Below are positions 1 to 6,595 of a stretch of 9,041 nt of DNA, piece by piece. Under the pieces are notes generated by a model. That model made no database searches. It was not told the origin of the DNA and was given only the letters and a program-made list of their open reading frames with translations. Both the position numbers and the translations under genes were made by a program. Location: the NCBI GenBank assembly GCA_031550915.1, contig JAVBOF010000089.1, positions 1-9,041 of the forward strand. The letters are read 5' to 3'. The stretch comes from JAVBOF01 sp031550915. GTDB taxonomy: Bacteria; Bacillota; Clostridia; Christensenellales; MGBC116941. Each line of letters starts with the position of its first letter. Position 1 is the first letter of the stretch.

Positions 1-1956
1 GATACTGCCATATTGCGGTATGGCGGCACGACCCCCAATGTTGAAGACGTGCAGGATATCGTAGAGGAAGTGCTGATAAAAAACGGCCACGCCAAAACGG
101 CAAAGGCATATATACTTTACCGTGAAAAACGCCGTAGCGCCCGTGAATCCAACGCGCTTATAGGTGCAACTATAGATATGTTCTCTAACTATCTTAACGA
201 CTCCGATTGGCAGATAAACGAAAACGCAAACACGGGCAAATCTATAAACGGCATGAACAATTACATCCGCGAAACCTTCACAAAGCAGTACTGGCTGCAC
301 GAGATTTACCCTGAAGACATCCGGCATGCCCATTTGAATGGCGAGCTGCATCTGCACGACCTAGGCTTTTTTGGCCCATATTGCGCCGGCTGGGATCTTC
401 GCCAGCTGTTGACCGACGGCTTTGGTGGGGTTCCCGCAAAGATAGAATCCAAGCCGGCCAAGCATCTCCGCGCTTTTTTGGGGCAGATAGTCAATTCCAC
501 CTTTACAACGCAGGGGGAATCCGCCGGCGCCCAGGCCTGGTCCTCATTCGATACCTATTGCGCACCGTTTATTCGCTACGATGATCTTGATTATGAATCT
601 GTTAAGCAGGCACTGCAAGAATTCATATTTAACATAAACGTGCCAACGAGGGTGGGTTTCCAATGTCCTTTCTCCAATTTGACTTTCGATATAGTCGTTC
701 CAAAAACATTGCGGGACGAAGCCGTTATTATAGGCGGAGAGTTCACCGGCGATAAATACGGTGATTTCCAGAAAGAGATGGACATTATAAACACAGCCTT
801 CTGCGACGTTATGATGCAGGGCGATGCGAAGGGCAGGGTATTTACATTCCCGATACCTACGATAAACATAACCAATGATTTCGACTGGGACAGCCCCGTT
901 GTCAATAAGTTCATGGATATAGCCTGCAAATACGGCATACCCTATTTCTCAAATTATGTAAATTCAGACCTTTCTCCCGAAGATGCGGTTTCCATGTGCT
1001 GCAGGCTGCGGCTCGATACCACCGAGCTGAAAAAGCGCGGCGGAGGGCTCTTTGGCTCCAACCCTATGACGGGATCCATTGGGGTCGTTACTGTTAACCT
1101 CCCAAGGCTGGCTTACCTCTCCAGAAGCGAATCGGAGTTCCGCGCAAGGCTTTGGAATGTGGTCGGCCTTGCTAAGAACAGCCTTGAAATAAAACGTAAG
1201 GTCATTGAACAGCAGACCGAAAAAGGATTGTATCCCTATTCCGCGCACTATCTGCGCAACGTTAAACTTCGCAGCGGCAATTATTGGGATAACCACTTCA
1301 ACACCGTTGGTATAGTTGGTATGCACGAAGCCTGCCTAAACTTCCTTGGCGCAGACAAAGGCCTGACGACGGAAGAAGGCCAGGCTTTCGCAAAGCGTAC
1401 ACTGGAATATATGCGCGAGCTGCTTTCCAATATACAGCAGCAAACAGGCCATATGTACAACCTCGAAGCGACGCCGGCGGAAGGTACAAGCTACAGGCTT
1501 GCCAAGCTGGATAAAGAACAATATCCCGATATCATTTCGGCGGGAGGGAATGTACCGTATTACACCAATTCTTCACAGCTTCCCGTCGGATTCACCGATG
1601 ATATATTCGAAACCATAGATCTCCAGGACGATCTGCAAAGCATGTATACGGGCGGCACGGTACTGCATCTGTATCTCGGCGAACGCATATCCGATACGGA
1701 GGTATCCAAAAAGCTGATACAAAAAATATTCAGCACATACAAGCTCCCTTACGTATCGCTGACGCCTACTTTCTCTATATGCAACTCTCATGGCTATATA
1801 CCGGGCGAAGAATTTGAGTGCCCGACCTGCGGCACGGAGACAGAAGTTTGGAGCCGGGTTGTCGGGTACTTGCGGCCCGTTAAAAACTTTCATAAAGGCA
1901 AGAAGGAAGAATACATGGAACGCGTTAAATATGTTGTAAAAGAGGAAGCGCTATAA
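1..1956 (+). CDS. nrdD: Anaerobic ribonucleoside-triphosphate reductase (class III), 5' end missing
   Basis: This is the large glycyl-radical subunit that reduces ribonucleoside triphosphates to dNTPs without oxygen, in the cytoplasm. The frame is open from base 1, and the first 45 or so residues are the end of an ATP-cone (PNVEDVQDIVEEVL, then AKAYILYREKR). The true start therefore lies left of the window, and the in-frame TTG at 13 is not it. Counting codons from base 1, MCCRL with the likely active-site cysteine pair is at 333-334, followed by a family block GSNPMTGSIGVVTVNLPRL. Near the C-terminus a metal site C594-x2-H597 ... C607-x2-C610 precedes the glycyl radical motif RVVGY, with Gly622 at bases 1864-1866. 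The 651 visible residues plus a missing N-terminus of perhaps 45 fit the family length of about 600-710. The gene forms an operon with nrdG, whose ATG starts one base after the stop. Confidence 0.96.
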   Translation, partial: DTAILRYGGTTPNVEDVQDIVEEVLIKNGHAKTAKAYILYREKRRSARESNALIGATIDMFSNYLNDSDWQINENANTGKSINGMNNYIRETFTKQYWLHEIYPEDIRHAHLNGELHLHDLGFFGPYCAGWDLRQLLTDGFGGVPAKIESKPAKHLRAFLGQIVNSTFTTQGESAGAQAWSSFDTYCAPFIRYDDLDYESVKQALQEFIFNINVPTRVGFQCPFSNLTFDIVVPKTLRDEAVIIGGEFTGDKYGDFQKEMDIINTAFCDVMMQGDAKGRVFTFPIPTINITNDFDWDSPVVNKFMDIACKYGIPYFSNYVNSDLSPEDAVSMCCRLRLDTTELKKRGGGLFGSNPMTGSIGVVTVNLPRLAYLSRSESEFRARLWNVVGLAKNSLEIKRKVIEQQTEKGLYPYSAHYLRNVKLRSGNYWDNHFNTVGIVGMHEACLNFLGADKGLTTEEGQAFAKRTLEYMRELLSNIQQQTGHMYNLEATPAEGTSYRLAKLDKEQYPDIISAGGNVPYYTNSSQLPVGFTDDIFETIDLQDDLQSMYTGGTVLHLYLGERISDTEVSKKLIQKIFSTYKLPYVSLTPTFSICNSHGYIPGEEFECPTCGTETEVWSRVVGYLRPVKNFHKGKKEEYMERVKYVVKEEAL

Positions 1957-1957
1957 T

Positions 1958-2620
1958 ATGCAGATCTCCGGATGGATAAAAGCATCTACATTGGATTATC
2001 CCGGGCAGCTTGCCAGCGTGGTATTTACCACCGGCTGCAACTATGCCTGCCCATGGTGCCACAATAAGGAAACCTATATCAGCCAGATAGATATGAGCGA
2101 CGATGATATCCTTGCCTATCTCAAAAAGCGCCAGGGCATACTAGACGGAGTTGTCATCTCCGGCGGAGAGCCGACCATGCAGCCTGGCCTTTTGAGCTTT
2201 GCCGCCAGGGTAAAAGAGCTTGGGCTTCTAATAAAGCTGGATACGAACGGTAGCAAGCCAAAGGTAATACAGGATCTTTTACGGGAAAAAGCAGTTGATT
2301 ATATCGCAATGGATTATAAAGCGCCGTTCTACAGATATCCGCAGATATGCCGTGGTTCTGCGGACGGGAAATCAGCCCGGCAGACTTTGGATCTTCTGTA
2401 TTGCGGAAATGTAGACTTTGAACTCAGGACGACGGTTTTGAAACAGCTCAGCATGAAGGATCTATGCGATATGGCCAGTTGTATACCCGAGCTGCCGCTT
2501 TACGCTTTGCAGCTTTACCGACCGCAGAATGGCGAAAACGCGCCAAATGAAGCGAAATGGATACATGACGCCGTCAGGCGCATCAAGATCTATCAGCCTA
2601 ACGCCATAGCCAGAGCATAA
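1958..2620 (+). CDS. nrdG: Anaerobic ribonucleotide reductase activating protein (radical SAM)
   Basis: This radical SAM activase uses a [4Fe-4S] cluster and S-adenosylmethionine to make the glycyl radical on NrdD. The cluster motif C27-x3-C31-x2-C34 is in TTGCNYACPWCHN, and the SAM-binding GGEPT follows at 69-73. The N-terminus GWIKASTLDYPG is typical of the NrdG2-type activases that accompany ATP-cone NrdD proteins. The 220 residues suit that group and are longer than the roughly 155-residue E. coli NrdG. The ATG lies one base after the nrdD stop, with AGAGGAAG (1941-1948) inside the nrdD end as ribosome binding site, so translation is probably coupled. A pyruvate formate-lyase activase is a possible relative, but the nrdD partner makes the NrdD role much more likely. 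Confidence 0.93.
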   Translation: MQISGWIKASTLDYPGQLASVVFTTGCNYACPWCHNKETYISQIDMSDDDILAYLKKRQGILDGVVISGGEPTMQPGLLSFAARVKELGLLIKLDTNGSKPKVIQDLLREKAVDYIAMDYKAPFYRYPQICRGSADGKSARQTLDLLYCGNVDFELRTTVLKQLSMKDLCDMASCIPELPLYALQLYRPQNGENAPNEAKWIHDAVRRIKIYQPNAIARA

Positions 2621-2651
2621 TAAAAAAAGCCTGCTTCTTTAAGATACAACA

Positions 2652-2683
2652 ACGCCGGTGCGAAGTCATCTCCGCACCGGCGT
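2652..2683. terminator. Hairpin between convergent genes, probable bidirectional terminator
   Basis: A perfect 11-bp GC-rich stem (ACGCCGGTGCG at 2652-2662 pairing with 2673-2683) has a 10-base loop. It sits in the 78-bp gap between the ends of nrdG (+) and the secreted-protein gene (-). The tails are only moderately T-rich: AATATTATATTT on the + side and TTGTTGTATCTT on the - side. The position and stem strength support termination, but the weak U-tracts make it less certain than the other two terminators here. Confidence 0.6.
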
Positions 2684-2698
2684 AATATTATATTTGGG

Positions 2699-3355
2699 CT
2701 ATTTTACCGTGATCTTGCAAACTAGATTAGCTTTTAATGGTGTAATACGGTTCGGCCAACATTTAACATATGCGATTCCCTTACCCACGGCTTTAACTTT
2801 ACCGTTTTGGTCTACTGTGGCAACATTTTCATTGGACGACCACCATTTGATAAGGAACCTTTTGTTTTTTGTATCCTGCCTCCGATCCCATTTCAGCTTT
2901 AATTTATAATCTTCTCCTTTTTTCAAAGTTTTAGCTTTTGCATTAATGTCTTTAACAAGCGCAATATCATATATATCTATGGTTTTCTTTAATATTACGC
3001 GCTGGTTTAACACCGTATCGAAGCATTCAAATTCCAAAACCCGCTTCCCAGTTTTACCATAAACAAGAAGAAGCGAACTGTTTTTAAACGGACCGATTCC
3101 AATATAATCTTTATTGTCCGAAACCTGCACTATTGGGCCCTTATATCTTTTGGTATCAATAATATTATAACCAAGGTTTTTTAACAATTTATTTGGAATA
3201 TGCTCTATATCAAACGTGATATCGGTTATAGGTATTCCGCAACCGGGGTCATCGGGCCATCTGATCATTTTAGATGCAAAGGATACACTGCTAATGCTAA
3301 ACACCAGTGCGATCGTTAATAAAATCGATAAATACTTATTTATTTTCTTTTTCAT
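2699..3355 (-). CDS. Secreted protein with one C-terminal bacterial Ig-like (Big_2) domain
   Basis: Predicted exported protein of 218 residues. Residues 1-27 form a signal peptide: positive MKKKINKY, hydrophobic LSILLTIALVFSISSV, and a probable signal peptidase I site after SFA. There is no lipobox. The C-terminal part, about 140-218, reads as a Big_2 fold (WWSSNENVATVDQNGKVKAVGKG, then a final strand KANLVCKITVK), a domain common in Firmicutes surface proteins and adhesins. The middle, about 30-135, is not recognised. Four cysteines (39, 111, 199, 213) could form disulfides outside the cell. No wall anchor (LPxTG) or SLH domain is seen, so it may be released or bound to a partner. The ATG at 3355 is chosen because GAGGTG lies 8-9 bases upstream and the signal peptide begins there; an in-frame ATG 12 codons earlier lacks support. 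Binding partner and role are unknown. Confidence 0.82.
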   Translation of the reverse strand: MKKKINKYLSILLTIALVFSISSVSFASKMIRWPDDPGCGIPITDITFDIEHIPNKLLKNLGYNIIDTKRYKGPIVQVSDNKDYIGIGPFKNSSLLLVYGKTGKRVLEFECFDTVLNQRVILKKTIDIYDIALVKDINAKAKTLKKGEDYKLKLKWDRRQDTKNKRFLIKWWSSNENVATVDQNGKVKAVGKGIAYVKCWPNRITPLKANLVCKITVK

Positions 3356-3597
3356 AAATAATACACCTCGAATTAAATCTTGCTTTGTCATACATTAATG
3401 AGATACGAATAATATGCTCGCGGTTACTTGATCGTCTTTCAAAAGATTGTTAGAAAAGGTTATTTCTTTCTCTGTATTCTCCGTCTTAATTTTTGTTTTA
3501 AAGGAATGATTGTTGCACTGATGTCTGCTAGTTATACGCTATTGTATTTGCAGCTTAGGTCGGTCACTAAAACATATACAATTTTCATCTATATTAT
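3356..3597 (-). other. Long 5' leader of the secreted Ig-like gene, no gene seen
   Basis: If the promoter at 3628-3656 is used, about 265 nt of untranslated RNA precede the ATG at 3355. I see no convincing reading frame on either strand and no riboswitch class I can recognise. TTGTAT and ATACAA near the promoter end of the leader (within 3540-3582) could pair in the RNA. The ribosome binding site GAGGTG lies at its 3' end. Confidence 0.4.
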
Positions 3598-3620
3598 ATA
3601 TCACTATTGCAATGTGATAT
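3598..3620. promoter_or_regulatory. Palindrome at the predicted transcription start, possible operator
   Basis: ATATCAC (3598-3604) and GTGATAT (3614-3620) form a perfect 7-bp inverted repeat around a 9-base spacer, TATTGCAAT. It lies directly downstream of the -10 box of the minus-strand promoter, covering about +1 to +23, where a bound repressor would block transcription. It could instead be a 5' hairpin in the RNA. The cognate regulator is unknown. Confidence 0.5.
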
Positions 3621-3627
3621 TAATTAT

Positions 3628-3656
3628 AATATACTATATATTTCCATAATTGTCAA
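3628..3656 (-). promoter_or_regulatory. Sigma-A-type promoter for the secreted Ig-like gene
   Basis: On the minus strand a perfect -35 TTGACA (3656-3651) is separated by 17 bp from the -10 TATATT (3633-3628), which matches 5 of 6 consensus bases. The predicted start is near 3621. No other minus-strand candidate of similar quality was found between here and the ATG at 3355. Confidence 0.65.
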
Positions 3657-3703
3657 TGTTGCTGCTCTGTAACAGATATCCACGGCAAAGTTTCGGGCAT
3701 AGT

Positions 3704-3737
3704 AAAAAAACCTGCTTGCGTATATTCAGCAAACAGG
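3704..3737 (-). terminator. Intrinsic terminator of the FliD-like gene
   Basis: Read on the minus strand, CCTGTTTGC (3737-3729) pairs with GCAAGCAGG (3719-3711) over 9 bp with one G-U wobble. The 9-base loop is followed directly by seven T residues (3710-3704). It starts 15 bases after the stop codon at 3752, a classic factor-independent terminator. Confidence 0.88.
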
Positions 3738-3751
3738 CTTTGTATGTTTTG

Positions 3752-5032
3752 TTATACCATATAATTGAACAATTGACCGCTGAACAAAGCGGAATATGTG
3801 CTCATAAAACTGCTTTGCGAATTGCCGTAAAGAGAAAATGCACTGGAACCGGCATATTGCATCGGGTTTGCGGATATCATCCTTGCTGTGTTGCCCAGCC
3901 TGTTTGAAAAACCTCCGTATCCACCGTCCTTAAACAAATTTTCCAATTTGCCGTTCTTGGCAGATTCCTCTAGCTTGTCCGAGTTAGCAACGAGGTTTCC
4001 TTTTGTGTCTGAATAGATTCCCACCGAAGAAAGGCTGGAGGCGTATGATTTGGATATGCCGTTCAGTGCAGTTAAAAGCTTGGCGTTGCCGGAATCATTC
4101 GCAATCTCGTTCAGCGAATTGAATGATTCTATAAAGCTCGTCACTCCCTCAACGGCCGCCTTTGTATCCTTTTGGTAGCTTAGCTTTATGGCTCCGTCAG
4201 ACGCCTCTTTAAGCTTTATGCTGACGCCGTTATCAAGCGTGATATCGTTGGATCTGGATGTCTTTGAAGTTCCGCCATCCACGCTATATATGGCGTTTTG
4301 GGCCTTTGTATCTATATTATTAGCGCCAAATGTTGAAACCAGGCCCTGCTTTCCGTCCCCTACATTGATATCCCTTATAGAGAAAACATCCCTGCCGTCA
4401 GCCGTGCCGGTTTCCTTGGCAGTAATAACAAGCTGGCCGGTCTTATCCTTAGCGTTGGTTGATACGGATGCTGTTACGCCGATATTTGCATTGTTGATGG
4501 CAAGCGCCATTTTCTTTTGGATGGTATCGTTAGTATCGTTTTGAGATACATTGATGTTGAAAGCCTTGCTCTTTCCGCCAATGTCTATCTCAAACGAGTA
4601 GCCGCCCGCGGTAATGGATTTTCCAGCGGATGCCATGCTTGTGCCGACATTCTTTTGGGCAAGCGCAATCTGGTCTATCTTTACTTCGCCGGGTTTAGGC
4701 ATGTATGGCTTAAATATCTTGCTGTTTAGGGTCGCGGTCAAGGCCTTTTCGTTGCCGGATATTACGGCGCTTTTGCTGAAAGCCGTGCCTGAGCTTTTTG
4801 TAAGGTTGTCCACTGCGTTCTTAAATGACGTTGTCGTCGCTTTCAACGCCGTCAACGATGCCAAGTCGCTGTTAAATGCGTTTCCAAGGACACCGACAGA
4901 ATATCTGGACATAATGTCCGATGTTTTCAGATAGTTCATGGTGGATGTTTTGGACGCACTCTGAGTGTACATGCTCATCATACCGTAAAGCCCGGTATTG
5001 TAAGACGAATAATTAGTATTGATGCTTGGCAT
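3752..5032 (-). CDS. FliD-like flagellar cap family protein, solitary and atypical
   Basis: 426 residues resembling flagellar hook-associated protein 2 (FliD), which caps the growing filament and helps flagellin fold. Residues 55-130 look like the FliD entry region (LASLTALKATTTSFKNAVDNL, then a segment ending VKIDQIALAQ). Next come GYSFEIDIGG and a DTIQKKMALAINNANIGVTA block at 144-188 and SRSNDITLDNGVSIKLKEA at 259-277. The C-terminal part (about 341-385) resembles the FliD ending DTKGNLVANSDKLEES...LENLF...RLG. There is no Cys, Trp or His and no Sec signal, as in many type III exported filament proteins. The first 50 residues lack the usual FliD start (GLxSGLDT... followed by coiled coil), and the end lacks the usual C-terminal heptads. 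No other flagellar gene is in the window. The start at 5032 has GGAGGG five bases upstream; a longer frame from 5059 has no such site. Family is fairly sure, function is not. Confidence 0.7.
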   Translation of the reverse strand: MPSINTNYSSYNTGLYGMMSMYTQSASKTSTMNYLKTSDIMSRYSVGVLGNAFNSDLASLTALKATTTSFKNAVDNLTKSSGTAFSKSAVISGNEKALTATLNSKIFKPYMPKPGEVKIDQIALAQKNVGTSMASAGKSITAGGYSFEIDIGGKSKAFNINVSQNDTNDTIQKKMALAINNANIGVTASVSTNAKDKTGQLVITAKETGTADGRDVFSIRDINVGDGKQGLVSTFGANNIDTKAQNAIYSVDGGTSKTSRSNDITLDNGVSIKLKEASDGAIKLSYQKDTKAAVEGVTSFIESFNSLNEIANDSGNAKLLTALNGISKSYASSLSSVGIYSDTKGNLVANSDKLEESAKNGKLENLFKDGGYGGFSNRLGNTARMISANPMQYAGSSAFSLYGNSQSSFMSTYSALFSGQLFNYMV

Positions 5033-5088
5033 GGTTCCCTCCAATCTGCAAGCGTGCACCGAATATAAACATATAAAGATACATGTTC

Positions 5089-5117
5089 ACTATACCACAT
5101 ATTTACATAAAAAACAA
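5089..5117 (-). promoter_or_regulatory. Promoter of the FliD-like gene
   Basis: On the minus strand TTGTTT (5117-5112) lies 17 bp before TATAGT (5094-5089). The -10 box matches 5 of 6 bases, the -35 only 3 of 6. The predicted start is near 5082, giving a 50-nt leader to the ATG at 5032. I did not find the TAAA...GCCGATAA pattern of a sigma-28 flagellar promoter, which fits the view that this is not an ordinary late flagellar gene. Confidence 0.5.
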
Positions 5118-5137
5118 TATAAGATTTTTTCCATCTA

Positions 5138-6022
5138 TTATAGGAAAGACTGTTGCTCACTGATATGTCCTTTTTTATAGTCAGAAATGATCTCATCCAT
5201 CTTATAGAGCATATTATATTTAGTGCAGGCTTCCTTAAAAGCATGCCAGAGATCCTTTGCCGCCGGAGAACGGCAGGTGTATTCCAATCCAAACTCCTGA
5301 TGGTAGCGTTTACGGATACCAGGGTAAAGCTGGTCTATGATATTGAGATAGTGCTCCCGCTGGTTTTGCCGCAGGGTCATGCCAAACGCCGGGTAAATGA
5401 ACTTTGCGCCGCGTTTGCCGGCTTCGTTTGCTATTTCTTCTATGTTATTGGCCGTGTCGTTTATAAACGGCAAAACTGGCATCAGCAATATGCCCGCATA
5501 AATCCCCTCGCTACTCAGTTTTTCTAATGCGCCAAACCTTTCTTGTGGTGACGGCGCGTTTGGCTCCAGCACCGAACATAGCTTTTCATCATATGTAGTT
5601 ATTGTGATCTTTACGATAACAGGAGAGTGACGTTTGATATCTTTGAGGATATCCATATCCCTAACGACAAGGTTTGATTTTGTGGCAACGGCTGCCCCGA
5701 ATCCATGCATATTCAGCAGCTCCATCGCTCCTCGTGTCAGGCAAAGCTCCTCTTCCAGCCTGTTGTATGGATCGCTCATTGAACCGGTCGCTACAATGCC
5801 CGTTTTACGCTTGCCCTTTAATTCCCTGTGTATGATCTCCAGTGCGTTCTTTTTTGGGCATATTACATCAAAATCTTCAATGCCATAGCATTCGCTTCGT
5901 GAGTCACAGTAAATACAACCGTGATCGCAACCACGGTATATATTCATATTATAGTCGTGGCCAAACCACGTTTCCGGATGAGCGGAACGTGTGACGATTG
6001 TTTTCGCGTCAATCTCTTTCAT
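5138..6022 (-). CDS. Radical SAM protein, spore photoproduct lyase-like (SplB/COG1533) superfamily
   Basis: 294 residues. The radical SAM cluster motif is C32-x3-C36-x2-C39 (RGCDHGCIYCDSR), followed by VATGSMSDPYNRLEEE at about 77-92, a hallmark of the SPL-like proteins also seen in mycobacterial Rv2578c. The later TKSNLVVRD, VKITITTYDE and LEPNAPSPQERF segments fit the same family. The cluster motif sits about 60 residues closer to the N-terminus than in Bacillus SplB, so this is probably not the true spore DNA repair lyase; the substrate is unknown. The ATG at 6022 has a GGGG about 8 bases upstream, a modest ribosome binding site. It is 105 bp upstream of the FliD-like gene on the same strand with no terminator between, so read-through is possible, though the downstream gene has its own promoter. 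Confidence 0.85.
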   Translation of the reverse strand: MKEIDAKTIVTRSAHPETWFGHDYNMNIYRGCDHGCIYCDSRSECYGIEDFDVICPKKNALEIIHRELKGKRKTGIVATGSMSDPYNRLEEELCLTRGAMELLNMHGFGAAVATKSNLVVRDMDILKDIKRHSPVIVKITITTYDEKLCSVLEPNAPSPQERFGALEKLSSEGIYAGILLMPVLPFINDTANNIEEIANEAGKRGAKFIYPAFGMTLRQNQREHYLNIIDQLYPGIRKRYHQEFGLEYTCRSPAAKDLWHAFKEACTKYNMLYKMDEIISDYKKGHISEQQSFL

Positions 6023-6063
6023 TGGTCTTGCCCCGCTAATAAAAAATACGATTACCTAATTTA

Positions 6064-6072
6064 ATTCTATCA
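6064..6072 (-). promoter_or_regulatory. Extended -10 promoter for the radical SAM gene
   Basis: On the minus strand TGATAGAAT (6072-6064) is a TGn extension plus a 5-of-6 match to TATAAT, placing the start near 6057 and giving a leader of about 35 nt. The -35 region is poor (TTTATT at the right distance), so this rests mainly on the extended -10. Confidence 0.45.
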
Positions 6073-6095
6073 GAACAGTATTTGCAAATAAAGTA

Positions 6096-6181
6096 ATTTC
6101 TTGTTTTTTTGATGTTTCCGTTTATTGGAATCAGACCTATTAGAATATAGACGACATATGTATATTTCTTGTTTTTTTTGA
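6096..6181. repeat. Two copies of an ATTTCTTG-T(n)-GA direct repeat
   Basis: ATTTCTTGTTTTTTTGA at 6096-6112 recurs at 6164-6181 with one extra T, 68 bp apart. Both lie upstream of the radical SAM gene. They may be chance AT-rich sequence, a duplicated binding site, or a bent-DNA element next to the origin. Confidence 0.55.
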
Positions 6182-6261
6182 AAAAAGCGCGGATAGAGAA
6201 AGTTGATATTCTAGCAATGTTGACGAGTTGCGGCGGTTGGCTCAACCCTTTTACCGCGCTT
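6181..6261 (-). other. Long-range GC stem closing a 61-nt segment, followed by a T-run
   Basis: AAGCGCGG (6185-6192) and CCGCGCTT (6254-6261) are perfectly complementary over 8 bp and enclose 61 nt that contain a second hairpin (GGTTG-GCT-CAACC, 6235-6247). Read on the minus strand the closing arm runs straight into six T residues (6186-6181), like the 3' end of a small structured RNA or a terminator with a branched loop. I cannot match it to a known RNA family. No upstream minus-strand promoter was identified with confidence. Confidence 0.35.
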
Positions 6262-6306
6262 CAAAATAAGTGGATCACAAGCCATAAATAATCCATGTTT
6301 TTTCTG

Positions 6307-6335
6307 TTGCTATAGCTTTTGGTTTTTGTTATAGT
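6307..6335 (+). promoter_or_regulatory. Promoter reading toward dnaA
   Basis: TTGCTA (6307-6312) and TATAGT (6330-6335) are spaced by 17 bp, and TG at 6327-6328 makes an extended -10. The start would be near 6342, leaving about 300 nt of leader before dnaA. A second, weaker candidate nearer the gene is TTGATA (6570-6575) with CACAAT (6592-6597), 16 bp apart, overlapped by DnaA boxes. Either or both may drive dnaA. Confidence 0.5.
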
Positions 6336-6501
6336 ATGAGTGCACCGTGGTTGGTAACAGCTGCGCGATTGTGCCAAAGACCTTTCAAACGGTAATTGTA
6401 TAAGTTTTTTTAGGCCTTTAGTGCTTCATCTCTTTTTGATTTTTTGATCGATCGGAGTTTTAGGACGGGGCCTGATTATATCTTTGCATTTATACGATCC
6501 G

Positions 6502-6595
6502 TTATGCACAATAGATATTTATTTGTTTACTGCGTTCGAGCACCTTATCAACAACAATACATTCATATGTTGATAAACTTGCCCACCTATGCACA
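6502..6595. other. DnaA-box cluster upstream of dnaA (left part of oriC)
   Basis: Measured against TTATNCACA: TTATGCACA at 6502-6510 is perfect; TTATCAACA at 6545-6553 (+), TGTTGATAA at 6568-6576 (the same site on -), and CTATGCACA at 6587-6595 each differ by one base. The middle two are exact inverted copies 14 bp apart. Four boxes in under 100 bp directly before dnaA is the arrangement expected of a Firmicutes origin, where they also serve dnaA autoregulation. Base 6595 is 50 bp from the dnaA ATG. Confidence 0.78.

Noticed and set aside
13..15. TTG at 13 as the start of nrdD
   Set aside because: The frame is open to base 1 and the ATP-cone is already under way, so the gene continues left of the window.
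3428..3649. 73-codon plus-strand frame rich in hydrophobic residues
   Set aside because: No ribosome binding site, low-complexity AT-rich composition, and it covers the promoter and palindrome of the minus-strand gene.
5138..6022. Naming the radical SAM gene splB
   Set aside because: The core motif is shared by a broad superfamily and the N-terminal region of true SplB is absent, so a photoproduct lyase role is not supported.
6036..6245. 69-codon minus-strand frame with a CKYC motif upstream of the radical SAM gene
   Set aside because: It starts with TTG without a proper ribosome binding site, is made mostly of AT-rich repeats and T-runs, and overlaps the long-range stem and the likely promoter.
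6262..6290. Further DnaA box in AGTGGATCA near 6270
   Set aside because: Two mismatches to the consensus, and isolated from the main cluster.
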